The notes: a model not told the origin generated them from the sequence alone. Positions 1-11,550 are shown, counted from the first letter of the stretch. The stretch is DNA of 64,000 nucleotides from Glandiceps talaboti (GCF_964340395.1 NC_135557.1:62001-126000), one strand, 5' to 3'. A program made the numbers and translations.

Positions 1-1489
1 CAAACGTCTCCAAACCGGTCAAAAACCTATCCAAAACTGTCCAAAATAGGTGCAAACAACTCAAAACCCGTCAAAACCAGTCAAAACTTGTCCAAACCTG
101 TCCAAACCTGTCCAAACCGGTCCAAACCGGTCGAAAACCTATCGAAACTGGTCCAAAACCAGTGCAAACAAGTCAAAACTGATCAAAACCAGTCAACACC
201 GGTTTAAAACCGGTCAAAACTGATCAAAACTGGTCAAAACCTGTCAAAACCGGTTCAAAACCAGTCAACACAGGTTTAAAACCGATCAAAACTGATCAAA
301 ACTGGTCAAAACCTGTCGCAAAACGAATTAAAACCAGTGAAAACTGGTCAAAACCTGTGCAAACAGGTCAAACATCTCCAAACCGGTAAAAAAAAACCTA
401 TCCAAACCTGTCCAAAATAGGTGCAAACAACTCAAAACCCGTCAAAACCAGTCAAAACTTGTCCAAACCTGTCCAAACCTGTCCGAACCGGTCCAAACCG
501 GTCGAAAACCTATCGAAACTGGTCCACAACCAGTGCAAACAAGTCAAAACTGATCAAAACCAGTCAACACCGGTTTAAAACCGGTCAAAACTGATCAAAA
601 CTGGTCAAAACCTGTCAAAACCGGTTCAAAACCAGTCAACACAGCTTTAAAACCGATCAAAACTGATCAAAACTGGTCAAAACCTGTGCAAACCTGTCAA
701 ACCGGTCCAAACCGGTCAAAAATAGGTGCAAACAACTCAAAACCCATCAAAACTGATCAAAACCAGTCAACATCGGTTTAAAACCGATCAAAACTGATCA
801 AAACTGGTCAAAACCTGTCGCAAACCGGTTTAAAACCAGTGAAAACTGGTCAAAACCTGTGCAAACAGGTCAAACATCTCCAAACCGGTCAAAAACCTAT
901 CCAAACCTGTCCAAAATAGGTGCAAACAACTCAAAACCAGTCAAAACCAGTCAAAACTTGTCCAAACCTGTCCAAACCTGTCCAAACCGGTCCAAACCGG
1001 TCGAAAACCTATCGAAACTGGTCCAAAACCAGTGCAAACAAGTCAAAACTGATCAAAACCAGTCAACACCGGTTTAAAACCGGTCAAAACTGATCAAAAC
1101 TGGTCAAAACCTGTCAAAACCGGTTCAAAACCAGTCAACACAGGTTTAAAACCGATCAAAACTGATCAAAACTGGTCAAAACCTGTGCAAACCTGTCAAA
1201 CCTATCCGAACCTGTCCAAAATAGGTGCAAACAACTCAAAACCCATCAAAACTGATCAAAACCAGTCAACATCGGTTTAAAACCGATCAAAACTGATCAA
1301 AACTGGTCAAAACCAGTTCAAAACCTGTCGCAAACCGGTTTAAAACCAGTAAAAACTGGTCAAAACCTGTGCAAACAGGTCAAACGTCTCCAAACCGGTC
1401 AAAAACCTATCCAAAACTGTCCAAAATAGGTGCAAACAACTCAAAACCCGTCAAAACCAGTCAAAACTTGTCCAAACCTGTCCAAACCT
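1..1489 (+). repeat. Leading mosaic with A9 cassette and 510-bp spacing
   Basis: The window opens inside a module. An A9 run at 388-396 interrupts the usual CCGGTCAAAAACC. It is followed by private variants TCCGAACCGG near 478, TCCACAACCAG near 522 and CACAGCTTT near 640. Module starts (GTGCAAACAGG) lie at 859 (ATCT type) and 1369 (GTCT type), 510 bp apart. From about 265 to 1646 the sequence recurs at about 19,540 and 47,311 with the same internal spacings. No gene is seen. Confidence 0.85.
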
Positions 1490-4400
1490 GTCCAAACCGG
1501 TCCAAACCGGTCGAAAACCTATCGAAACTGGTCCAAAACCAGTGCAAACAAGTCAAAACTGATCAAAACCAGTCAACACCGGTTTAAAACCGGTCAAAAC
1601 TGATCAAAACTGGTCAAAACCTGTCAAAACCGGTTCAAAACCAGTCAAAATAGGTTTAAAACCGATCAAAACTGATCAAAACTGGTCAAAACCGGTTTAA
1701 AACCAGTGAAAACTGGTCAAAACCCGTGCAAACCTGTCAAACCGGTCAAAACCGGTCAAAAATAGGTGCAAACAACTCAAAACCCATCAAAACCGATCAA
1801 AACTTGTCAAAACCTGTCCAAACCTTTCCAAACCGGTCCAAACCGGTCGAAAACCAATCCAAACTGGTCTAAAACCAGTGCAAACAAGTCAAAACTGATC
1901 AAAACCAGTCAACACCGGTTTAAAACCGGTCAAAACTGATCAAAACTGGTCAAAACCTGTCAAAACCGGTTCAAAACCAGTCAACACAGGTTTAAAACCG
2001 ATCAAAACTGATCAAAACTGGTCAAAACCTGTGCAAACCTGTCAAACCTATCCGAACCTGTCCAAAATAGGTGCAAACAACTCAAAACCCATCAAAACTG
2101 ATCAAAACCAGTCAACATCGGTTTAAAACCGATCAAAACTGATCAAAACTGGTCAAAACCAGTTCAAAACCTGTCGCAAACCGGTTTAAAACCAGTAAAA
2201 ACTGGTCAAAACCTGTGCAAACAGGTCAAACGTCTCCAAACCGGTCAAAAACCTATCCAAAACTGTCCAAAATAGGTGCAAACAACTCAAAACCCGTCAA
2301 AACCAGTCAAAACTTGTCCAAACCTGTCCAAACCTGTCCAAACCGGTCCAAACCGGTCGAAAACCTATCGAAACTGGTCCAAAACCAGTGCAAACAAGTC
2401 AAAACTGATCAAAACCAGTCAACACCGGTTTAAAACCGGTCAAAACTGATCAAAACTGGTCAAAACCTGTCAAAACCGGTTCAAAACCAGTCAACACAGG
2501 TTTAAAACCGATCAAAACTGATCAAAACTGGTCAAAACCGGTTTAAAACCAGTGAAAACTGGTCAAAACCCGTGCAAACCTGTCAAACCGGTCAAAACCG
2601 GTCAAAAATAGGTGCAAACAACTCAAAACCCATCAAAACCGATCAAAACTTGTCAAAACCTGTCCAAACCTTTCAAACCGGTCCAAACCGGTCGAAAACC
2701 AATCCAAACTGGTCTAAAACCAGTGCAAACAACTCAAAACTGATCAAAACCAGTCAACATCGGTTTAAAACAGATCAAAACTGATCAAAACTGGTCAAAA
2801 CCTGTTGCAAACCGGTTTAAAACCAGTGAAAACTGGTCAAAACCTGTGCAAACAGGTCAAACATCTCCAAACCGGTCAAAAACCTATCCAAACCTGTCCA
2901 AAATAGGTGCAAACAACTCAAAACCCGTCAAAACCAGTCAAAACTTGTCCAAACCTGTCCAAACCTGTCCAAACCGGTCCAAACCGGTCGAAAACCTATC
3001 GAAACTGGTCCAAAACCAGTGCAAACAAGTCAAAACTGATCAAAACCAGTCAACACCGGTTTAAAACCGGTCAAAACTGATCAAAACTGGTCAAAACCTG
3101 TCAAAACCGGTTCAAAACCAGTCAAAATAGGTTTAAAACCGATCAAAACTGATCAAAACTGGTCAAAACCGGTTTAAAACCAGTGAAAACTGGTCAAAAC
3201 CCGTGCAAACCTGTCAAACCGGTCAAAACCGGTCAAAAATAGGTGCAAACAACTCAAAACCCATCAAAACCGATCAAAACTTGTCAAAACCTGTCCAAAC
3301 CTTTCCAAACCGGTCCAAACAGGTCGAAAACCTATCGAAACTGGTCCAAAACCAGTGCAAACAAGTCAAAACTGATCAAAACCAGTCAACACCGGTTTAA
3401 AACCGGTCAAAACTGATCAAAACTGGTCAAAACCTGTCAAAACCGGTTCAAAACCAGTCAAAATAGGTTTAAAACCGATCAAAACTGATCAAAACTTGTC
3501 AAAACCGGTTTAAAACCAGTGAAAACTGGTCAAAACCCGTGCAAACCTGTCAAACCGGTCAAAACCGGTCAAAAATAGGTGCAAACAACTCAAAACCCAT
3601 CAAAACCGATCAAAACTTATCAAAACCTGTCCAAACCTTTCCAAACCGGTCCAAACCGGTCGAAAACCAATCCAAACTGGTCTAAAACCAGTGCAAACAA
3701 GTCAAAACTGATCAAAACCAGTCAACACCGGTTTAAAACCGGTCAAAACTGATCAAAACTGGTCAAAACCTGTCAAAACCGGTTCAAAACCAGTCAACAC
3801 AGGTTTAAAACCGATCAAAACTGATCAAAACTGGTCAAAACCTGTGCAAACCTGTCAAACCTATCCGAACCTGTCCAAAATAGGTGCAAACAACTCAAAA
3901 CCCATCAAAACTGATCAAAACCAGTCAACATCGGTTTAAAACCGATCAAAACTGATCAAAACTGGTCAAAACCAGTTCAAAACCTGTCGCAAACCGGTTT
4001 AAAACCAATAAAAACTGGTCAAAACCTGTGCAAACAGGTCAAACGTCTCCAAACCGGTCAAAAACCTATCCAAAACTGTCCAAAATAGGTGCAAACAACT
4101 CAAAACCCGTCAAAACCAGTCAAAACTTGTCCAAACCTGTCCAAACCTGTCCAAACCGGTCCAAACCGGTCCAAAACATATCGAAACTGGTCCAAAACCA
4201 GTGCAAACAAGTCAAAACTGATCAAAACCAGTCAACACCGGTTTAAAACCGGTCAAAACTGATCAAAACTGGTCAAAACCTGTCAAAACCGGTTCAAAAC
4301 CAGTCAACACAGGTTTAAAACCGATCAAAACTGATCAAAACTGGTCAAAACCGGTTTAAAACCAGTGAAAACTGGTCAAAACCCGTGCAAACCTGTCAAA

Positions 4401-5140
4401 CCGGTCAAAACCGGTCAAAAATAGGTGCAAACAACTCAAAACCCATCAAAACCGATCAAAACTTGTCAAAACCTGTCCAAACCTTTCAAACCGGTCCAAA
4501 CCGGTCGAAAACCAATCCAAACTGGTCTAAAACCAGTGCAAACAAGTCAAAACTGATCAAAACCAGTCAACATCGGTTTAAAACCGATCAAAACTGATCA
4601 AAACTGGTCAAAACCTGTTGCAAACCGGTTTAAAACCAGTGAAAACTGGTCAAAACTTGTGCAAACAGGTCAAACATCTCCAAACCGGTCAAAAACCTAT
4701 CCAAACCTGTCCAAAATAGGTGCAAACAACTCAAAACCCGTCAAAACCAGTCAAAACTTGTCCAAACCTGTCCAAACCTGTCCAAACCGGTCCAAACCGG
4801 TCGAAAACCTATCGAAACTGGTCCAAAACCAGTGCAAACAAGTCAAAACTGATCAAAACCAGTCAACATCGGTTTAAAACCGGTCAAAACTGATCAAAAC
4901 TGGTCAAAACCTGTCAAAACCGGTTCAAAACCAGTCAAAATAGGTTTAAAACCGATCAAAACTGATCAAAACTGGTCAAAACCGGTTTAAAACCAGTGAA
5001 AACTGGTCAAAACCCGTGCAAACCTGTCAAACCGGTCAAAACCGGTCAAAAATAGGTGCAAACAACTCAAAACCCATCAAAACCGATCAAAACTTGTCAA
5101 AACCTGTCCAAACCTTTCCAAACCGGTCCAAACCGGTCGA
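1490..5140 (+). repeat. 1,813-bp HOR, two tandem copies
   Basis: Landmarks repeat at a fixed 1,813-bp offset: 1726/3539, 2215/4028, 2572/4385, 2846/4659 and 3203/5016. Similarity fades to the left near 1490, where CCCGTC/CCAGTC gives way to CCCATC/CCGATC. It fades to the right near 5140, where CCTATCG gives way to CCAATCC. The length equals 846+631+336, so the unit looks assembled from smaller modules. It overlaps the next array, which begins inside the second copy. Confidence 0.85.
3203..3844 (+). repeat. Extra 336-bp module inside the 1,813-bp HOR
   Basis: GTGCAAACCTGTCAAACCGG occurs at 3203 and again 336 bp later at 3539. This is exactly the 33-monomer module length, so one module has been added locally. 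The copies differ in a few bases, for example ACAGGTCG near 3320 in the first. The following landmark at 3845 (GTGCAAACCTGTCAAACC, then TATCC) belongs to a different cassette. Confidence 0.8.
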
Positions 5141-7911
5141 AAACCAATCCAAACTGGTCTAAAACCAGTGCAAACAAGTCAAAACTGATCAAAACCAGTC
5201 AACATCGGTTTAAAACCGATCAAAACTGATCAAAACTGGTCAAAACCTGTCGCAAACCGGTTTAAAACCAGTGAAAACTGGTCAAAACCTGTGCAAACAG
5301 GTCAAACATCTCCAAACCGGTCAAAAACCTATCCAAACCTGTCCAAAATAGGTGCAAACAACTCAAAACCCGTCAAAACCAGTCAAAACTTGTCCAAACC
5401 TGTCCAAACCTGTCCAAACCGGTCCAAACCGGTCGAAAACCTATCGAAACTGGTCCAAAACCAGTGCAAACAAGTCAAAACTGATCAAAACCAGTCAACA
5501 CCGGTTTAAAACCGGACAAAACTGATCAAAACTGGTCAAAACCTGTCAAAACCGGTTCAAAACCAGTCAACACAGGTTTAAAACCGATCAAAACTGATCA
5601 AAACTGGTCAAAACCTGTGCAAACCTGTCAAACCGGTCCAAACCAGTCAAAAATAGGTGCAAACAACTCAAAACCCGTCAAAACCGATTAAAACTTGTCA
5701 AAACATGTCCAAACCTTTCCAAACCGGTCCAAACCAGTAGAAAACCCATCCAAACTGGTCTAAAACCAGTGCAAACAAGTCAAAACTGATCAAAACCAGT
5801 CAACACCGGTTTAAAACCGATCAAAACTGATCAAAACTGGACAAAACCTGTCGCAAACCGTTTTAAAACCAGTAAAAACTGGTCAAAACCTGTGCAAACA
5901 GGTCAAACGTCTCCAAACCGGTCAAAAACCTATCCAAAACTGTCCAAAATAGGTGCAAACAACTCAAAACCGGTTCAAAACCAGTCAACACAGGTTTAAA
6001 ACCGATCAAAACTGGTCAAAATCTGTCGCAAACAGGTTTAAAACTAGTGAAAACTGGTCAACACCTGTGCAAACCTGTCAAACCGGTCCAAACCGGTCAA
6101 AAATAGGTGCAAACAACTCAAAACCCGTCAAAACAGAACAATACTAGTCAAAACATGTCCAAACCTTTCCAAACCGGTCCAAACCAGTCGAAAACCCATC
6201 CAAACTGGTCTGAAACCAGTGCAAACAAGTCAAAACTGATCAAAACCAGTCAACATCGGTTTAAAACCGATCAAAACTGATCAAAACTGGTCAAAACCTG
6301 TTGCAAACCGGTTTAAAACCAGTGAAAACTGGTCAAAACCTGTGCAAACAGGTCAAACATCTCCAAACCGGTCAAAAACCTATCCAAACCTGTCCAAAAT
6401 AGGTGCAAACAACTCAAAACCCGTCAAAACCAGTCAAAACTTGTCCAAACCTGTCCAAACCTGTCCAAACCGGTCCAAACCGGTCGAAAACCTATCGAAA
6501 CTGGTCCAAAACCAGTGCAAACAAGTCAAAACTGATCAAAACCAGTCAACATCGGTTTAAAACCGGTCAAAACTGATCAAAACTGGTCAAAACCTGTCAA
6601 AACCGGTTCAAAACCAGTCAAAATAGGTTTAAAACCGATCAAAACTGATCAAAACTGGTCAAAACCGGTTTAAAACCAGTGAAAACTGGTCAAAACCCGT
6701 GCAAACCTGTCAAACCGGTCAAAACCGGTCAAAAATAGGTGCAAACAACTCAAAACCCATCAAAACCGATCAAAACTTGTCAAAACCTGTCCAAACCTTT
6801 CCAAACCGGTCCAAACCGGTCGAAAACCAATCCAAACTGGTCTAAAACCAGTGCAAACAAGTCAAAACTGATCAAAACCAGTCAACATCGGTTTAAAACC
6901 GATCAAAACTGATCAAAACTGGTCAAAACCTGTCGCAAACCGGTTTAAAACCAGTGAAAACTGGTCAAAACCTGTGCAAACAGGTCAAACATCTCCAAAC
7001 CGGTCAAAAACCTATCCAAACCTGTCCAAAATAGGTGCAAACAACTCAAAACCCGTCAAAACCAGTCAAAACTTGTCCAAACCTGTCCAAACCTGTCCAA
7101 ACCGGTCCAAACCGGTCGAAAACCTATCGAAACTGGTCCAAAACCAGTGCAAACAAGTCAAAACTGATCAAAACCAGTCAACACCGGTTTAAAACCGGAC
7201 AAAACTGATCAAAACTGGTCAAAACCTGTCAAAACCGGTTCAAAACCAGTCAACACAGGTTTAAAACCGATCAAAACTGATCAAAACTGGTCAAAACCTG
7301 TGCAAACCTGTCAAACCGGTCCAAACCAGTCAAAAATAGGTGCAAACAACTCAAAACCCGTCAAAACCGATTAAAACTTGTCAAAACATGTCCAAACCTT
7401 TCCAAACCGGTCCAAACCAGTAGAAAACCCATCCAAACTGGTCTAAAACCAGTGCAAACAAGTCAAAACTGATCAAAACCAGTCAACACCGGTTTAAAAC
7501 CGATCAAAACTGATCAAAACTGGACAAAACCTGTCGCAAACCGTTTTAAAACCAGTAAAAACTGGTCAAAACCTGTGCAAACAGGTCAAACGTCTCCAAA
7601 CCGGTCAAAAACCTATCCAAAACTGTCCAAAATAGGTGCAAACAACTCAAAACCGGTTCAAAACCAGTCAACACAGGTTTAAAACCGATCAAAACTGGTC
7701 AAAATCTGTCGCAAACAGGTTTAAAACTAGTGAAAACTGGTCAACACCTGTGCAAACCTGTCAAACCGGTCCAAACCGGTCAAAAATAGGTGCAAACAAC
7801 TCAAAACCCGTCAAAACAGAACAATACTAGTCAAAACATGTCCAAACCTTTCCAAACCGGTCCAAACCAGTCGAAAACCCATCCAAACTGGTCTGAAACC
7901 AGTGCAAACAA
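4545..7911 (+). repeat. 1,683-bp HOR, two tandem copies
   Basis: The module starts 4659, 5291 and 5953 recur at 6342, 6974 and 7636, all offset by 1,683 bp. Rare variants are shared by both copies: TCAACATCGG at the end of the first module, ACCGGACAAAAC, AACCGTTTTAAAACC, and a motif ending GAACAATACTAG. The junction lies near 6228, inside the common CCAGTGCAAACAAGTC. The second copy ends near 7917, where AAAACTGATC becomes AAAACAGATC. The copies look almost identical, so the duplication is recent. Confidence 0.88.
4659..5290 (+). repeat. Reference 632-bp higher-order unit (62 monomers)
   Basis: Parsed by hand into 62 monomers: 46 of 10 bp, 14 of 11 bp, 2 of 9 bp (620+14-2=632). Forty of the 62 carry A4 or longer; the rest mostly have A3. 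Two related modules are visible, each opening with TGCAAACAAC: one of 33 monomers (336 bp) and one of 29 (296 bp). They share the order of TCGAAAACC, GTGCAAACAAG, TCAACATCGG and TTTAAAACC monomers, so the 632-bp unit probably arose by duplicating a module of about 30 monomers. Similar 631-632-bp spacings recur at 2215, 4028, 6342, 22384, 23015, 23647, 25062, 26540, 49759, 50390, 55398 and 56030. Confidence 0.9.
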
Positions 7912-8795
7912 GTCAAAACAGATCAAAACCAGTCAACACCGGTTTAAAACCGATCAAAACTGATCAAAACTGGTCAAAACCTGTCGCAAACCGGTTTAAA
8001 ACTAGTGAAAACTGGTCAAAACCTGTGCAAACAGGTCAAACATCTCCAAACCGGTAAAAAAAAACCTATCCAAACCTGTCCAAAATAGGTGCAAACAACT
8101 CAAAACCCGTCAAAACCAGTCAAAACTTGTCCAAACCTGTCCAAACCTGTCCAAACCGGTCCAAACCGGTCGAAAACCTATCGAAACTGGTCCAAAACCA
8201 GTGCAAACAAGTCAAACCGGTCAAAACCGGTCAAAAATAGGTGCAAACAACTCAAAACCCATCAAAACCGATCAAAACTTGTCAAAACCTGTCCAAACCT
8301 TTCCAAACCGGTCCAAACCGGTCGAAAACCAATCCAAACTGGTCTAAAACCAGTACAAACAAGTCAAAACTGATCAAAACCAGTCAACATCGGTTTAAAA
8401 CCGATCAAAACTTATCAAAACTGGTCAAAACCTGTCGCAAACCGGTTTAAAACCAGTGAAAACTGGTCAAAACCTGTGCAAACAGGTCAAACATCTCCAA
8501 ACCGGTCAAAAACCTATCCAAACCTGTCCAAAATAGGTGCAAACAACTCAAAACCCGTCAAAACCAGTCAAAACTTGTCCAAACCTGTCCAAACCTGTCC
8601 AAACCGGTCCAAACCGGTCGAAAACCTATCGAAACTGGTCCAAAACCAGTGCAAACAAGTCAAAACTGATCAAAACCAGTCAACACCGGTTTAAAACCGG
8701 TCAAAACTGATCAAAACTGGTCAAAACCTGTCAAAACCGGTTCAAAACCAGTCAACACAGGTTTAAAACCGATCAAAACTGAACAAAACTGGTCA
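7020..8795 (+). repeat. 1.77-kb segment recurring 21.2 kb downstream
   Basis: The landmarks at 7636, 8089, 8241 and 8476 reappear at 28842, 29294, 29446 and 29681, an offset of 21,205-21,206 bp; the 1-bp difference comes from an A9 versus A8 run. Both places carry the uncommon join where GTGCAAACAAGTC runs directly into AAACCGGTCAAAACC, skipping several monomers. Matching fades near 7020/28,226 on the left and near 8795/30,000 on the right. Confidence 0.8.
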
Positions 8796-9835
8796 AAACC
8801 TGTGCAAACCTGTCAAACCTATCCGAACCTGTCCAAAATAGGTGCAAACAACTCAAAACCCGTCAAAACCAGTCAAAACTTGTCCAAACCTGTCCAAACC
8901 TGTCCAAACCGGTCCAAACCGGTCGAAAACCTATCGAAACTGGTCCAAAAAATAGTGCAAACAAGTCAAAACTGATCAAAACCAGTCAACACCGATTTAA
9001 AACCGGACAAAACTGATCAAAACTGGTCAAAACCTTTCAAAACCGGTTCAAAACCAGTCAACACAGGTTTAAAACCGATCAAAACTGATCAAAACTGGTC
9101 AAAACCTGTGCAAACCTGTCAAACCGGTCCAAACCAGTCAAAAATAGGTGCAAACAACTCAAAACCCGTCAAAACCGATTAAAACTTGTCAAAACATGTC
9201 CAAACCTTTCCAAACCGGTCCAAACCAGTAGAAAACCCATCCAAACTGGTCTAAAACCAGTGCAAACAAGTCAAAACTGATCAAAACCAGTCAACACCGG
9301 TTTAAAACCGATCAAAACTGATCAAAACTGGTCAAAACCTGTCGCAAACCGGTTTAAAACCAGTAAAAACTGGTCAAAACCTGTGCAAACAGGTCAAACG
9401 TCTCCAAACCGGTCAAAAACCTATCCAAAACTGTCCAAAATAGGTGCAAACAACTCAAAAACCGGTTCAAAACCAGTCAACACAGGTTTAAAACCGATCA
9501 AAACTGGTCAAAATCTGTCGCAAACCGGTTTAAAACTAGTGAAAACTGGTCAACACCTGTGCAAACCTGTCAAACCGGTCCAAACCGGTCAAAAATAGGT
9601 GCAAACAACTCAAAACCCGTCAAAACCGAACTATACTAGTCAAAACATGTCCAAACCTTTCCAAACCGGTCCAAACCAGTCGAAAACCCATCCAAACTGG
9701 TCTGAAACCAGTGCAAACAAGTCAAAACAGATCAAAACCAGTCAACACCGGTTTAAAACCTATCAAAACTGATCAAAACTGGTCAAAACCTGTCGCAAAC
9801 CGGTTTAAAACCAGTGAAAACTGGTCAAAACCTGT
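7912..9835 (+). repeat. Mixed cassettes between two tandem HORs
   Basis: Only satellite monomers are present. The stretch contains an A9 run at 8056-8064, module starts at 8476 (ATCT type) and 9383 (GTCT type), and the variant CCAAAAAATAGTGC near 8946. A one-base expansion (CTCAAAAACCGG) sits near 9455. From about 8940 the sequence matches the region near 51,405. Confidence 0.8.
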
Positions 9836-10660
9836 GCAAACAGGTCAAACATCTCCAAACCGGTAAAAAAAAACCTATCCAAACCTGTCCAAAATAGGTG
9901 CAAACAACTCAAAACCCGTCAAAACCAGTCAAAACTTGTCCAAACCTGTCCAAACCTGTCCAAACCGGTCCAAACCGGTCGAAAACCTATCGAAACTGGT
10001 CCAAAACCAGTGCAAACAAGTCAAAACTGATCAAAACCAGTCAACACCGGTTTAAAACCGGTCAAAACTGATCAAAACCTGTCAAAACCGGTTCAAAACC
10101 AGTCAACACAGGTTTAAAACCGATCAAAACTGATCAAAACTGGTCAAAACCTGTGCAAACCTGTCAAACCTATCCGAACCTGTCCAAAATAGGTGCAAAC
10201 AACTCAAAACCCGTCAAAACCGATTAAAACTTGTCAAAACATGTCCAAACCTTTCCAAACCGGTCCAAACCAGTAGAAAACCCATCCAAACTGGTCTAAA
10301 ACCAGTGCAAACAAGTCAAAACTGATCAAAACCAGTCAACACCGGTTTAAAACCGATCAAAACTGATCAAAACTGGTCAAAACCTGTCGCAAACCGGTTT
10401 AAAACCAGTAAAAACTGGTCAAAACCTGTGCAAACAGGTCAAACGTCTCCAAACCGGTCAAAAACCTATCCAAAACTGTCCAAAATAGGTGCAAACAACT
10501 CAAAACCGGTTCAAAACCAGTCAACACAGGTTTTAAACCGATCAAAACTGGTCAAAATCTGTCGCAAACCGGTTTAAAACTAGTGAAAACTGGTCAAAAC
10601 CTGTGCAAACCTGTCAAACCGGTCCAAACCGGTCAAAAATAGGTGCAAACAACTCAAAAC
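8940..10660 (+). repeat. 1.72-kb segment recurring 42.5 kb downstream
   Basis: The AAAAAATAG variant near 8946, the GTCT-type module at 9383, the A9 run at 9865 and the ACAGGTTTTAAACC variant near 10,530 reappear near 51,411, 51,848, 52,328 and 52,994. The offset is 42,463-42,465 bp. Matching ends near 10,670, where CGATCAATACTTG faces CGAACAATACTAG at 53,133. Confidence 0.75.
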
Positions 10661-11550
10661 CCGTCAAAACCGATCAATACTTGTCAAAACATGTGCAAAC
10701 AGGTCAAACATCTCCAAACCGGTAAAAAAAAACCTATCCAAACCTGTCCAAAATAGGTGCAAACAACTCAAAACCCGTCAAAACCAGTCAAAACTTGTCC
10801 AAACCTGTCCAAACCTGTCCAAACCGGTCCAAACCGGTCGAAAACCTATCGAAACTGGTCCAAAACCAGTGCAAACAAGTCAAAACTGATCAAAACCAGT
10901 CAACACCGGTTTAAAACCGGTCAAAACTGATCAAAACCTGTCAAAACCGGTTCAAAACCAGTCAACACAGGTTTAAAACCGATCAAAACTGATCAAAACT
11001 GGTCAAAACCTGTGCAAACCTGTCAAACCTATCCGAACCTGTCCAAAATAGGTGCAAACAACTCAAAACCCGTCAAAACCGATTAAAACTTGTCAAAACA
11101 TGTCCAAACCTTTCCAAACCGGTCCAAACCAGTAGAAAACCCATCCAAACTGGTCTAAAACCAGTGCAAACAAGTCAAAACTGATCAAAACCAGTCAACA
11201 CCGGTTTAAAACCGATCAAAACTGATCAAAACTGGTCAAAACCTGTCGCAAACCGGTTTAAAACCAGTAAAAACTGGTCAAAACCTGTGCAAACAGGTCA
11301 AACGTCTCCAAACCGGTCAAAAACCTATCCAAAACTGTCCAAAATAGGTGCAAACAACTCAAAACCGGTTCAAAACCAGTCAACACAGGTTTTAAACCGA
11401 TCAAAACTGGTCAAAATCTGTCGCAAACCGGTTTAAAACTAGTGAAAACTGGTCAAAACCTGTGCAAACCTGTCAAACCGGTCCAAACCGGTCAAAAATA
11501 GGTGCAAACAACTCAAAACCCGTCAAAACCGATCAATACTTGTCAAAACA
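9836..11550 (+). repeat. 859-bp HOR, two tandem copies
   Basis: AGGTCAAACATC occurs at 9842 and 10,701, and AGGTCAAACGTC at 10,436 and 11,295, both offset by 859 bp. A9 runs start at 9865 and 10,724. Both copies carry ACAGGTTTTAAACC. The junction is visible near 10,691: ACATGTGCAAACAGG joins the end of copy 1 to the start of copy 2, whereas copy 2 continues as ACATGTCCAAACC near 11,550. Confidence 0.88.

Noticed and set aside
388-396. A9 run as a retroposon poly(A) tail
   Set aside because: No retroposon body or target-site duplication lies beside it. The run replaces part of one monomer at the same module position in all fifteen cases.
835-850. Rho-independent terminator at the ACCAGT-GAAA-ACTGGT hairpin
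   Set aside because: No T-run follows the stem on either strand in the required position, the stem is only 6 bp, and the element recurs throughout the satellite with no gene upstream.
859-1077. Recurring 72-codon frames (MQTGQTSPNRSK type), present dozens of times on the + strand
   Set aside because: They start at GTG inside GTGCAAAC, not ATG, end wherever a TTTAAAA monomer falls in frame, and encode rotating decapeptides of the satellite. No promoter, ribosome binding site or codon structure independent of the repeat is visible. They are not annotated as genes.
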